NCBI RefSeq assembly: GCF_000340215.1
Contig: NW_006921538.1
Coordinates: 4,600,320 to 4,664,319 of the forward strand
Reading direction: 5' to 3'
Source of the DNA: Pseudocercospora fijiensis CIRAD86
Taxonomy: Eukaryota > Ascomycota > Dothideomycetes > Mycosphaerellales > Mycosphaerellaceae
Length of the DNA: 64,000 nt
Shown here: piece by piece, positions 34,801 to 46,279 of the stretch
Layout: the number at the start of each line of letters is the position of its first letter
Numbering within the stretch: position 1 is the stretch's first letter
The notes under the pieces: model-generated
The model's input: the letters and a program-made list of their open reading frames with translations, nothing else
Told to the model about the DNA's origin: nothing
The model's database searches: none
Position numbers and translations under genes: made by a program

Positions 34801-34912
34801 GAGGGAGGTTTTTACCAACTAAGTTAGTTTCCTACCTAAAACAATATATAGAAACAGACCTACATAGGCCGAAAGGCACTACAATAGGCAAATGAAATAT
34901 CTATCTATCTAT

Positions 34913-34926
34913 CTATATATAGCGAT
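34913..34926. repeat. Right target-site duplication of the LINE
   Basis: CTATATATAGCGAT, identical to 30,001-30,014. It follows the ATCT tail and partly merges with it. Confidence 0.8.
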
Positions 34927-35239
34927 CTATATTCACTCGGAGCTATAGAACACCGCTAGATATTCTATTATACTGTCTACTTAATATATAGATTACTGTA
35001 GCTCTTAACCCTTATATATACTATAGGGTTATCGAGGACGACAACGAGGTAGACTAACTTTACTTAATAGGCCCTAAATTCTTTATATAGTTAACTACTT
35101 AAGGAACGAAATTATTACGTAGTTGTATAAGCTAGAAGGACTATAATTAATTAAATAAAGACGTTGTTACTTATTTATATACTTATATAATTATTTATAT
35201 AATTTAATGTTACGGAGACTGTTTCTATAATCGTAGTAT
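34927..35239. other. Spacer, no recognisable feature
   Basis: AT-rich sequence between the LINE and the minus-strand gene; presumably the 3' flank of that gene. No repeat or frame was recognised. Confidence 0.4.
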
Positions 35240-36822
35240 TATATACCTAATCTAAGAACATTACCTTTAAGTAGCGTAGGGTTCTCTTCCTCTGTCGACA
35301 CTTTACGTAGAGTAGCCGTACCCTCTTCTATTACTAGCAGCTCGCGTTCCTTCGCTATACTTAGTCGCTATAGTACGACGAGCGTAATATCGTTATCGTA
35401 CGCCTCCTCCCCCTCTAGAAGTTCGATTAGAGTTATATCTACTATGCCGTTCGCTAGGTAGGCGATACTATAGCGCTACTAATATATAATCGTTCCTAAG
35501 ACTTTAACGTTACCTTCGAGGTTAAATGCCCCGATTCCGATCTCGTACTCTATCTCGCTATATAGCAGTTTAAGGTTATAGCGAAGCGCCTTAACATCCG
35601 CTATCGTAACGTTAAAGTCCGGTAGATAGTAATAAACTAAGAAGCGATACTACATTAACAGCTAAGTTTTCTTATCGAGTCTATACCGAGTATAACGCTT
35701 AAGGCTAAATATACCTTTAGTCTTATTACCTAGATCGGTAACAATCTAATATAAACACTAGTGCTTCCTATAATCCGGCGACCGTAGCTACGCCGCGCGA
35801 GAAACTAGAACATTATATATAAAACCGCTATATACGAGTACGACCGATATTAAGCAAAATCTAGTATATACCGCTAATCTATCCGCACTTTGCTATACGT
35901 CTTTCAACTACCGCCGATCCTTATCTCGTATATCCTAGAGTCTAGAACGTAAGGTCTATATAAACCGGAAACATACGAGGGCGACGTTATAGAGTCGTAG
36001 AGGTACTAACGCCGAGCTACGACACCCGAAGAATGCATTATAATAACTTAAGTAGAGGTTGTCTACGAGGTGCTTAACGAACAGCAATTAGTCGTATATA
36101 GACCGCGACTACTGCCTTAGTACACTCTCCGAGCTTAAGTTAATATATTCGTCGAGCCTCCTTTAACTACGTTCTCTATCGCATAGGTAAAGGTTATTCC
36201 CGAGACTATATAGCGGTCTAAATGCGGCTAACAATTGTACTATCGTACTAGGCCTACTATTATTATAGCTACTCGCATTAATTAACACCTTATAAGACGT
36301 CTCCTATAGCATGTTCTCGGGCGTCGGCGCTAGCCGCTAAGGACAATAAGGTAGCAAGCAACTACCCTATATAATCGAGAGTATACGGATATATATCGTT
36401 AAACTCCGTACCGGCAATAACGAGAAGTAGCGTTTGCGCTTCTTAATAGGTAAAGGAGGATCCGACTTCGTCTTAATTACGACCTCGCTAAACCGGAGAC
36501 TAGGCCGTATACTCGCTATTGCTATCCGAACCGCTTCGTCGCTATAGTTAGTAAGTATAGGTATATATAATAAGGGTCGCAATTCGGGACTACCGTTAAT
36601 ATAGAGAGCGACTAGGACCGCCGTATATATCTAATCCTATGCGATAGTTCGAGTCTAACTATCGATACCGAACCCCGCCGGCTAGCGCTTGTATTGTATC
36701 TACTGCTCCCTATCTATACTATAGTTATAAGCAACCTAGACTTTACAGTCTCTATACCTAACGTTTACTAGGTAGCGTAGGATTTAATCCTTTAGCTCGA
36801 TCGATAGTTTAGAGAACGACAT
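35240..36822 (-). pseudogene. Possible F-box-type protein pseudogene (~525 codons)
   Basis: ATG on the minus strand at 36,822 opens MSFSKLSIELKD-ILRYL, which resembles the first half of an F-box (LPxELxxxILxYL). F-box proteins bind Skp1 and present substrates to an SCF ubiquitin ligase. The frame continues with relatively few stops, including an open stretch at 36,582-36,367 (LRPLLYIPILTNYSDEA, PPLPIKKRKRYFSLLP). It goes on through LLFVKHLVDNLYLSYYNAFF to FNVTIADVKALRYNLKLLYS and ends near 35,240. No WD40 or LRR repeats are visible, so the C-terminal domain is unassigned. The lower stop density than in the helicase genes suggests milder RIP. The F-box call is tentative. Confidence 0.45.
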
Positions 36823-37227
36823 CCTCGCCTTAGCTAGATAGTAGTATAAGGCTATTATAGTAAGCAGCAATTATAAGCGTTTAATAAAACTTTAGGTACG
36901 CACCTAAAATTTCCTTACGTTATACCTTATATAACCTTATATAACCTTATAGGCTATTACCTAATACTAGTACGGCTTAGGGTTTAAAGCAAATATCGCT
37001 ATTAGACGCGGCGAATACCGCTAGCGGGGAACACGTAGTCCGTACGTAACGCAACTTTTCTTCTTTTACAAACCTGCTCCCTCTTCTTAACTTAAACATT
37101 AATATTAACCTTCCGTAGCACTTACTATTACTAGTACTAGAATAGGTGCATACCTAAAGTTTCTTTAAAAACACTAACAGTTAAACTATTTTCGAAAGAA
37201 ACATATTACTATAATCGAGAAAAAACT
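36823..37227. other. Divergent intergenic spacer with family B arms
   Basis: It lies between two divergently oriented pseudogenes. AAACTTTAGGTACGCACCTA at 36,889-36,908 and a degraded partner GGTGCATACCTAAAGTTTC at 37,146-37,164 are family B arms about 250 bp apart. Pyrimidine-rich runs (CTTTTCTTCTTTTAC near 37,057) could be part of a 5' leader. Confidence 0.45.
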
Positions 37228-37716
37228 ATAGCTATAAGTTCCCTACTTATCCCTAGCGCGCGTAAGCGCAAATTAGGCACTAGTCCGCTAAGCGACCTAC
37301 CGCAAACCCCGACGTCTACTACTAAGAAGCAGTATACTATACTACTTAGCCTCGGCGATCCTTCCCCGAAAGAGTCGCTAGTAAAGAAGGCTAAGACCGC
37401 TAATACGCCTAAGAAGTTAACTAAAGCTAAGTAGGACAAGACTATCGGTATAGAGATAGACTAAGATAAGCTTAACCTAGCCGAGTAGAGGTTTAAGGAA
37501 GGTCGCGTTAACAGCTTTAAGGACATTATAGACAAGACCCGCGGCGTAGTAACGGCCCTATCCTATAGTTAAGGTGTCTATATAGCCGCCTACTCTACTA
37601 GATCTATTAAGAACGAGACTACCGTAGGAGCTATAGAGATCCTAGTCGGCGACTAGTTCGTACGTATAATAACGAAGCTCGAGCTAGCGTTTAAGTATTT
37701 CTGCTTATATCGCGTC

Positions 37717-38039
37717 GTAAGTGTAATAGGCCTAAGTATATCCCCTTTTTTCATTCTTTTTTTCCTTTACCGTTACATCGATTCTGCTTAAGAGATAAAA
37801 CTTTAGGTATATACCTGTTCTACGCGTTAGGTAGGTGCGTACCTAAAGTTTCCTTAAAACACTACGATTTAGGTATACGCCTTAAGTTAACTCTAAAGAT
37901 AAAACTTTAGGTATATACCTATTCCGCGCATTAAATAGGTACGTACCTAAAGTTTCTTCGAAGGTTTATAATTTAGGTATACGCCTAAAGTTTCTATATT
38001 CTTAATTCTCTTCTCTAGAATAGTACTAAGTTATTATAG
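37717..38039 (+). other. Inferred intron 1 of SNF2 pseudogene 2, duplicated family B elements
   Basis: The donor is GTAAGT at 37,717 and the acceptor is preceded by TACTAAGTTATTATAG, ending at 38,039. Inside are two complete double palindromes (37,798-37,852 and 37,907-37,962), each AACTTTAGGTATATACCT, spacer, AGGTRCGTACCTAAAGTT, each followed by a third half-arm with TTTAGGTATACGCC. The whole unit of about 110 bp is tandemly duplicated, which explains this intron's greater length. Confidence 0.65.
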
Positions 38040-39540
38040 CGAACATTTAGTAAATACGAGAGCGCGTCGGCTAAGTACGCTAGACCCCTAGCGGGTACTC
38101 GCCGTAAAGCTAGACTGACTAAGCGTAAGGGCAAACAGCCCGTTTTATTAGAATACGTTAGCGATAGCGAAGACGCCTAAGGTTTAGACGATGTAGTAGA
38201 GTAAGACTCTAATAACGACGTCGATAAGATAGATGTCGACGAGAAAGATAGCAGTAACTAGTAGAGCTACCGACTCTAGCTTACGCCGAATAAGATCCTT
38301 AAGACTATCTCTAGCTTTACTAAAGGCTAGATTAAGGTTAAGAGTATAATAGCGGAGGACGACGACGAGGCAGATCGCGCTCTTACGGGCCCGCGCTATC
38401 CCGATACCGTTAAGGGCAACCTAAAGCGTATAGCCTTTGTCTACATCCGCGCCGTATAGAAGATAAAGGTTATTCTAGACTCCCTCGATCCTATAATCGA
38501 TCGGCTAGATCTAGCGTACATTCCTACGTTCTTCGTAGGCACTCCTACTATGCTTTATAGACCTACTCTCTAGCTAGTCTACCTAGTCCTAGACCTAGAT
38601 ATATATAGAGAAGACCTCTATCGAGGACTACTACTCTTATACCTATATAACAAGATAAAGAATAAGAATATTAACGCCTCGGTTAACCTATTACTCGAGC
38701 TAATAAGGATCTCCCGCGTCGCTACTACTACTACCCCGGTCTATATCGACCTAAAGGCTAGCCGAGTAAATACTAAAGAGTAGGAAGAGCGTATAGGCAA
38801 TGTTATAGAGACATTACTAAACCTCGTTAAGAAGGGTCTATATAATAGATCTGCTACTATAGAGATATAGCGTATATAAGGTAATACCGATCCGGATACT
38901 ACGCTTAAGACGTTCGACATTTCGCCTAAGCGTAGCAATATAAATCTAGGGACTAGCCTACGCCTAGACAACTTTGCTAATAATAAGGCGCGTATCGCCT
39001 ATATTAATAATATTGTCCTTACTACCGGTAGCGCGCGTCTATATCTATAGCTTTTTAGCGATCCTACTAAGATCGAGCGCCTAGGGTTCGATACCGTAAT
39101 ACCTAAGGTTAATATAGGCGAGGTATAAGCCTTCTAATAGCGTTACGCCGAAGATACTAATAATAAGCGTACTAGCGCCTATAATACCGATAGTACCCTA
39201 GTTATCGATAGTAAGATATTTGCGCTTATTAACTCCGCTATAAACTAGAAGAGCGCTAAGGCACCTACGTTCGAGGATGCCTATACTTCGCTCGATATTA
39301 TACCCGAAACATTAAGCGTGCTAGACGGCTTTACTAAGTTAGGGTTTAAGGCTATATACTACGGGCTAAGCTTGTAGCCTTAGTAGGTAACTAGTATAGC
39401 GTACCTTAAGCGTATAATGCTCTCTCCTACTCGGTTCGCTATTATAGGCGACGACGTTAGCCTCGGTAAGACTATTTAGGTCCTCGTTACAATCTGCGAG
39501 ATAGCGAAAGAGACTACCCGCTAGATTAAGGTCTACGATA

Positions 39541-39714
39541 GTAAGCTTTCCCTACGATTTATTATAAAACTTTAGGTACGTACCTATTCTTACGAGATTT
39601 AGGTACGCGCCTAAAGTTTTATTATTTCCGATCGTTATAATTTTTAGGTATACGCCTAAAGTTCCTTCCTACTAACAAAACCTTTGCTAACTTTTCTTAT
39701 CTAGATAAAGTCCG
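39541..39714 (+). other. Inferred intron 2 of SNF2 pseudogene 2, family B elements
   Basis: The donor is GTAAGC at 39,541. The acceptor TTATCTAG ends at 39,714, preceded by TTTGCTAAC; TACTAAC also occurs at about 39,670. The interior holds AAACTTTAGGTACGTACCTA, then TTTAGGTACGCGCCTAAAGT and TTTTAGGTATACGCCTAAAG. It lies shortly after helicase motif I, as intron 2 of SNF2 pseudogene 1 does. Confidence 0.65.
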
Positions 39715-41124
39715 TTCCCGCGTAAGCGTCGTAATAACTAATACTACTACGAAGTACCTAGTAGACTATCCCGACTAGTTCCCCCTCGACCGAACGCCTA
39801 AGAAGCGTAATATTATCGAGAAGATATAAGCTAGCGACGAGGCATTTAATCGTAATGCCTCTATAAACAAGGCTAGAGCGGAGCTTAGTCTACGCCCTAA
39901 ATACCGCCTACCGATTATCGTCTGCCTACCGAATAGTCTTACGGCTTAGCTTACTAATACCGGCATATACTTCTACGATCTAGAGGGTAACCGTTCTAAG
40001 TATATCTATATATATACGTTCTATTTACTCGGCATTAAGAAGAATTAGCGAGATAATTAGTTTGCTAAGTCTACGCCTATCCCTACGAACCTCGAGGCTC
40101 TAAAGAGTTAGTTAGCTATCTAGAACGGCGATAACGAACAGACATCGCGCAATCTAGTACTTACTACCTACTAAGCACTATCTAGACAGATCCTCGAGGT
40201 CGGATCGACTGTTAGGGTTTCTAAGAAGCGAACTATAGCTATTAACGAAGATAACGAGGACGTCGATAGCCTCGCGGGCGATGTCTTAGACGACGAGGAT
40301 AGAGGCACTACGCTTACCGACCTCTAGTAGGCGGACCTTATAATATTAAACGTTCTACTTATCCCCGAGGACTCCTTCTCTCTTATCGCGGCCGACGAGG
40401 GTTATACGGTAGGCAATCCTAAGGCTAATTAGACTAACGTATTATATAAGTTACGACCGTAGAATAGTATAGCTATTATTACTACTATAGTTATTCGTAA
40501 CTACGTATATAATATAGCGTCGATTGTCCGCTTTAGTTAGCGCTAAGTTAAGAACCTCCTAGATTTAGGTTCTAACCTAAAGAAGAACAATATAGACGTC
40601 GATAAATATAAACGTCTATCTTATAAGTTCGAGACACTCTACGACTATAACTAGAGTAAGATTCTAGATACCCCGTATAGGCTTACGGGCTGCCCGGATC
40701 TCCTACTTAACTAGTACTACCTAGCCGCGCTCTATCCTAAAGCGATCTATAAAGCGATAGGTAGTACGACAAATATCGGCTTCGTAATGCTACTGCTTCT
40801 AAGTCTAGTCTAAATCCGCTATATTAAGGGCTAAACGATCGTCGCGAATAGCGTCGACTATCGTATCGGCACCGATATCCTACCTATATACTTCTATAAT
40901 ATCGAGATTCGTATAGACGATACTAGCTATACGATCTATAATAGAGCCTATAGGTAGTTTACTAATACGGTAGATAGTAAGCGTCTATATACTATAGACG
41001 AAGACGATAAGACTAGTTATAGTACTAGCCTACGCCGTTAGCTTATACTAACCTCTAATAACCCTATTAGCTCGGTTATGCTAAGGCGCTACTTAGATAC
41101 GAGTACTAAGCTTATTAACTTATT

Positions 41125-41224
41125 ATAAGTTTTCTAAAACTTTAGGTATATATCTTTTTTAGCTACGATTTAGGTGTATACCTCAAGTTTCTATATTTTA
41201 GACATTACTAACCTTTTGTTGTAG
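41125..41224 (+). other. Inferred intron 3 of SNF2 pseudogene 2, family B elements
   Basis: The donor now reads ATAAGT at 41,125 (GTAAGT before RIP). ATTACTAACC precedes the acceptor TTGTAG ending at 41,224. AAACTTTAGGTATATATC and TTTAGGTGTATACCTCAAGT are the two degraded arms. Exon protein continues directly into DPFTYLYISLKGDL. Confidence 0.55.
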
Positions 41225-42332
41225 GACTAATAGGTCTATCGACCCTTTTACGTACCTTTATATATCCCTTAAGGGCGACCTCTAGATACTACTGCCCTCG
41301 GATCGATTTAGCTGCCTTAACTTCCTCTACCGCGTATTCTCGAAGTATTATGCTTTCCTAGAGATCGTCCGAAACATCGTGCTTATCGAGTTGCTAAAGC
41401 TCGTAGTCTAGGCCTACGAACCTATCTCGCTCCTAATTGTCGAGGCTATTTGCGGCCTACTCTAGATCCTATATATTGTAATCCGCGCTAGCATTAGTAA
41501 TCGTAGCCGCGTCCTAGCCGAGCGCGCCTTCCTAAACGACCCTAGCGTTCGTATTATAATTATCTCTTCGTATATAGGAGCCGAGTCCGCTAACTACTAG
41601 AAGGTAGCTTTCTTTATAGTTATACTCTACGCCGTTTCGTTCCGTATTAAGTGCTAAGCTAGCGGTCGACTTTACCGTATAGGCTAAGAATACGATATAA
41701 TAGTCTATATCTTAAATGTCGACGAAACTATTAATTAGGCCTTATAGTATAAGTACGAAGTGCGGTTCCTTAAGTAGATTCGCTCTACCTATACCCTTAG
41801 CCCGGAAGATATAGAGGTTATTATACGAGACTACCTATTCTAAAACAACTATACTAAACAACGCGAAAACGACGCCGTAGAGGAGCCGACCGGCCTCGTT
41901 CGAGAGTCTATCGAGACGCGTATCTATACGGTTATAGCCGACGCTCTACTACGTACTATATATAGCGTACGCTCCCCTCGTACTAACCCCGTATAGGCTA
42001 ATATTATAGATCCTACTAGAAAGAATACGTTGCCGAACGAGACGCTGTTCTGTTTAGTATATAGCGGCACGGTTACTCGTAAGGTTATCGGACAGATCTA
42101 GGATAGGAAGAGAGAAGGCGACGACTAGCTTATTAATAAGGACCTGCCTCCCGATTAAGTAGATAAGCTTAAGGTTAAGCTAGTCGCTAAGTACGTCGAG
42201 GACCGCTAGTACCTCTAGCGTAAGACTAGGCTACTAACTGTCTAATAAGATAAGGTTAATAATATCGTATAGTATTACGCCGACTAGCTTATATACAGAG
42301 ATACCGTAAGGCTAGCGCACTTAAGTAGAACC

Positions 42333-42442
42333 GGTATATTCTCCTATTTAAACTTTAGGTATATACCTATTATTATATACTTTAGGTATATACCTAAAGT
42401 TTCTTCTAAATGTTTCTAAGTTAATACTAATAACGATTACAG
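42333..42442 (+). other. Inferred intron 4 of SNF2 pseudogene 2, family B elements
   Basis: The likely donor is GTATAT at 42,333. TAATACTAATAACG precedes an acceptor CAG ending at 42,442. AACTTTAGGTATATACCTAT and CTTTAGGTATATACCTAAAG occur at 42,350-42,403. The donor is the weakest of the four. Confidence 0.5.
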
Positions 42443-43465
42443 ATATCGTATCCTAGTTCTATAACTAGGTCGACTCGCTATCCGACTATATTATTAACGG
42501 CCTCGCCTACGTTATAGAGAAGGAGGGTATAGTAGTCTCTCTATAGCTCCGATAAGACAGACCTCCGTTCTCCCTAATATAAACTACCTCTCCCCTAGAA
42601 GAGGACGAAGAGTAGCCCCCTTAGAAGCCCGATCTATTATCCCTCGGCGAGGAGGTTAAGAATAGTGTTGTTAATAGCAAGTAGTACGAATTAGTTACTA
42701 CGGTAAACTAGAACCTAAACGCTATAAAGCCGACCGACCTAGCCTACGCTAAGGTTCGAAAGTCTCTATGCGAGCTTTAGAGCCTTATTAGAGAGTAGGA
42801 GGACTACGAGGATTAACTAATAGTGTTTAAGGAGCGCTAGGCGGAGAAGGTAGCCGTAGCGTAGAAGAAAGCTTATATATTACTATCGCCGCTAGATAGT
42901 CCTCTACTATCTCTATCGCCTCCTCTACTACCTCTACCCCTAGGTACGGTAAACGGCGATCTACTATATCCCTCCTCTCCCGTCCTACTACTAGCTACGG
43001 TTAACGATAATCTACTACGTGCTCCTTTACCTAATAGCGACCTCTCCGATCGCTTAGATATACTACCTACTCCCTTATCCGGACCTCTAGAGCCGACTGC
43101 TATAGAGATCGCTACTACTATCTTAAACACTAAGGCTCTACGTAACAAGTTCGTTATCTTAAACCTACCTAGTTCGCCTCCTATACCTAATAGTACCTAG
43201 GCGGTTAGCGAGACAGCGTTCGTAGATAGATTTAATCGGTTAAGTAGGTAGGGGCGAGTCCGGGCGTACGATTACCTACGAGATTTGTCGGGCGGTACTT
43301 ACTAGAAGCAAGGCAAGAATCTATTTAATAAGTAGTAGGGCATTTAGCAATATAGTTGTCGGTAATATAGTTAAAGCTAGTTCGTAGTAGCAGATATCTC
43401 TCCTCTCCTATATTATATATATATATGTCTACTAGTTAGTAGCTTAGGGCGGAAATGCGTCTATA

Positions 43466-43700
43466 GTAATAAAAGTTTAGGTATATACCTAAAGTCTCTT
43501 CCTATACTAACGTAGTATTAAAGTATCTGTCTTAAAAACATATATACCTAATACTTAGTAGGTAGGTGTTGAAAATTGTCTATATCGGCGAAAGTTTAGA
43601 TATATACTAAAAGTTTCTCCCTCTACTAATATAGTATCAAAGTATCTATTATAAAAAACATATATATATAATAGCTAGTTAGTTAAAAATTGTCTATAGC
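43466..43700. repeat. Tandem duplication of about 118 bp carrying family B arms
   Basis: Two copies (about 43,468 and 43,586) share AAAGTTTAGGTATATACCTA or its variant, then CTAATATAGTATCAAAGTAT, AAAAACATATATA and AAAATTGTCTATA. They lie just past the end of SNF2 pseudogene 2. Confidence 0.65.
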
Positions 43701-44480
43701 TATACGCGAATACGTTTAGTATACGGCTCGCATTCGAGATATAGCTCGCTATCGCCTACGAGACGTCGCGTTCGAGATATAGCGAGATATCGCGTTTAAG
43801 ATATAGCTCGCTATCGCCTTCGAGATTAAGCGTTTATACTATCGCGTTCGAGATATTGTATCCGAGATATCGTATTCGAGATATCGCTCGCTATTGTATT
43901 CGAGATATCGCTCGCTATTATATTCGGGATATCGCTCGCTATTGCGTTCGAGATATCCCTTTCGAGATATCGTATCCGAGATATCGTATTCGAGATATCG
44001 CTCGCTATCGCGTTTAAGATATCGTATTTTAGGTATCGCGTTTAAGATATAGCTCGCTATCGCCTTCGAGATATCGCGTTCGAGATACGGCTTACTATCG
44101 CGTTCGAGATATCGTATTTAAGATATCGTATTTAAGATATAGCTCGCTATCGCCTTCGAGATATTACGTTCGAGATACGGCTCGCTATCGCCCTTTTCGA
44201 TAATAAGATATTATATTCGGGATATAGGTCGCTTTCGCCTTCGGGATATAGGTCGCTCTTAGGATACGGGTCGCTTTCGCCTTCGGGATATAGGTCGCTC
44301 TCGGGATGCGGGTCGCTTTCGCCTTCGGAATATAGGTCGCTCTCGGGATACGGGTCGCTTTCGCCTTTAGGATATAAGTCGCTCTTAGGATACGGATCGC
44401 TTTCGCCTTCGGGATATAGGTCGCTCTCGGGATATAGCTCGCTTCCGGATTTCGGAAAGCGGCTTACCCTTAGATTTCGG
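43700..44480. repeat. Minisatellite with a core of about 24 bp
   Basis: Degenerate head-to-tail copies of TTCGAGATATCGCTCGCTAT plus four bases run from about 43,730 to 44,200. They then pass into a related higher-order unit of about 41 bp made of GGATATAGGTCGCTCTCG and GGTCGCTTTCGCCTTCGG to about 44,480. CpG is very frequent here and survives intact. Confidence 0.8.
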
Positions 44481-44954
44481 GAAGCGGCTCGCTCTCGGAT
44501 ATTAGAAAGTAGGGGTTACCTCGGTATTCGGCCCGCTTTCGGATATATCTCGGATCCGGCTCCGACTAGATCCTAGAGCTAAATATTCTAGTATTATAAT
44601 ATTCGAGTATATAGCGTAGGCGCGGCCGTACGTCCTCTAAATACTAAATAGGGATATTAGAATATTTATACTAAAACGTTTACTTTCTATTAGTAGACCT
44701 CGCCTACGGCCGTAGAATTCGCCTATAGCCGTTTCTTCTCGTTATCCCTAAGAGTCGGTTTTATACCTATATATTGTTTATATACGACTCCCTTTACGTC
44801 GCTTCTACGCAAAGTTTAGATAATCTACCTTCGCGTCCTAAGTCTCGCTAATCTATCCTAGCGTAAATATAGCTACTAGATAATCTATTCTTTTTATTAG
44901 TAGCTTGTTACTTTATACTATTACCTTACTATTATAGCAGATTACTAGCCTCTT
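44481..44954. other. Spacer, no recognisable feature
   Basis: The first 100 bp are degraded minisatellite. The remainder is TpA-rich with an inverted AATATTCTAGTATTATAATA-like stretch near 44,583 and its partner near 44,650, but no gene signal. Confidence 0.4.
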
Positions 44955-46130
44955 TATTATATATAAGTATAGGTTTCTTCTTTATAAGTATAACGCGCGT
45001 CTAATAGAGATGTCTCGACCCGACTTAATCTTATTACTCCCGCGTAGTATAAAGATTTCCTCGTAGTATAGAAACTAACCGACGAGAACGCAATAGCTCT
45101 TAAAGTCCTATACGGACCTAACGAACCTAGAACTACGAAGGTAGACACACTTAGGCGTATATTCGAATAGATCGGTAATTCTATTAAGAGTAACTCGGTT
45201 AGGGCGACTATACTCTAGCGGTACGCTCTATAGTATAAAATCTAGGAGACTAGTACTAATCCTTTACTCTATATATCCTAAGCCTTCGTTCGAAGCCTCG
45301 ACTAGTACGGCCTAATCTATTACGCCGTCGTCCTCGGAATATCTATAGACGCCTCCCGCCGAGTAAGTAACTATATTATCGAAGCCGCCTAAGGCGAAGA
45401 TTGGTTTACTTAAGCCTCGGAGCTTGTCCGGCTTCCGTTTAGCGCTCTACTTTTAGTACCTAAACGCATTCTCGCTAACATTGTAGCTACTACTCGGATT
45501 AGACTTAGTCTCGAAGAAGCCTATCGCTTCTAGATATAAGGCAAATAGAAGAGGCTCGCGGAAGCCTAGAATAGTCGCGTTAATAAGAGGAAGAGCGCTC
45601 TTTACGATTTTATTACCGGTAGTAATATTACTGCTATAAGAGACGCTTATAAACCGAAACCTAGCAAGGAACGTACGATATAGGCCTACCTACCTAACAT
45701 TCCTAAAGACTATATCGTTCTCTAAGGCTTTAAGATAGGGCGCAATTTACTAGCGCCGAAAAAACACCTATTATACGCCTTACGTAAAAAACATCTAAGG
45801 AAACCTAGGGTTAAAGCGGGTAGTAATACACTAGTACTAGATTTATAGCTAGAAGACGATAGCGTAGAACCCGATATACCGGTATTAGACGACGAAGGAG
45901 GGAAAGGTACCTAGGACAATCCTCTTAATATAGACGGAGATATAGCTTCTAATTTTCTTAATATATACGATAGATTAGAGCTCCGTTTATAATGTCGCCG
46001 GCTTAGCCGTAGAGAAGGGATAGAAGCCTACTATGCCTACTACCGCAAATAGTAGATAGACTTTACCTATGCTTTGCTACCGAATATTAGAGAGCGTCTC
46101 GCTACGTTAGGCCGGCTACTATATATATAA
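44955..46130 (+). pseudogene. Unknown pseudogene or 5' exon before the RecQ-like gene
   Basis: One frame reads LNLITPA-YKDFLVV-KLTD near 45,020, then ENAIALKVLYGPNEPRTTKV, LGISIDASRRVSNYIIEAA, LPFSALLLVPKRILANIVAT, KKHLLYALRKKHLRKPRVKA and NIRERLATLGRLLY. A palindrome-bearing, intron-like segment (46,140-46,270) follows. It may be the 5' part of the telomere-linked helicase gene downstream or a separate gene. I recognise no catalytic motif. The basic stretch around 45,755-45,815 suggests nucleic-acid binding. Confidence 0.4.
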
Positions 46131-46184
46131 ACTTTAATTACTCCGTTCCTACTACGTACCGTCCCTATACCTAATATATATAAA

Positions 46185-46256
46185 TACTAACTATTTTGCT
46201 ATATAGCGAAAGATCTACCCGTTTTCTAGCTAGTAAAGTAGTCTGTATCTTATACC
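46185..46256. repeat. Family A double palindrome between exons
   Basis: TACTAACTATTTTGCTATAT with its GCGAAAG return, then CGTTTTCTAGCTAGTAAAGT. The left arm begins with the branch consensus TACTAAC and contains TAG acceptors. Confidence 0.65.
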
Positions 46257-46279
46257 TTTTACTTAATCTTACGACCGCC

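Larger units (their letters stand above)
30015..34912 (+). mobile_element. Tad-like non-LTR retrotransposon (LINE), full length, RIP-inactivated
   Basis: A 4.9-kb insertion is flanked by an exact 14-bp duplication and ends in an ATCT microsatellite tail (about 34,898-34,916) instead of poly(A). ORF1 encodes a gag-like protein with zinc knuckles. ORF2 encodes an apurinic-like endonuclease, a reverse transcriptase and a C-terminal Cys/His motif, the order found in fungal Tad/I-type LINEs. By hand count, 30,241-30,420 contains 8 CpA but no TpG, whereas older sequence nearby lacks both. It is probably the youngest insertion in the window besides the hAT element. Confidence 0.85.
37228..43390 (+). 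pseudogene. SNF2-type helicase pseudogene 2
   Basis: A large SNF2-family ATPase, distinct from pseudogenes 1 and 3. The likely start is ATA (former ATG) at 37,228 or 37,234, followed by a basic N-terminus (PSARKRKLGTSPL; KKAKTANTPKKLTKAK). After intron 1 comes an acidic segment. Motif I is FAIIGDDVSLGKTI at about 39,436-39,476 (DDVGLGKT with Gly changed to Ser). Motif II LIAADEGYTVGNPKAN lies near 40,382-40,430 (family form DEGH). Motif VI ASGRLYRIG-EYDIIVYIL lies near 41,658-41,715. The final exon (from 42,443) is a Leu/Pro/Ser-rich tail with LSPPLLPLPLGTVNGD repeats, ending about 43,375. Four introns are inferred, all with family B palindromes. Confidence 0.75.

Noticed and set aside
37209..37439. 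Minus-strand open frame at the start of SNF2 pseudogene 2
   Set aside because: It is antisense to the clear basic N-terminal coding sequence of that gene.
42873..43148. Arg/Gly/Ser-rich minus-strand open frame
   Set aside because: It is the antisense of the Leu/Pro-rich last exon of SNF2 pseudogene 2.
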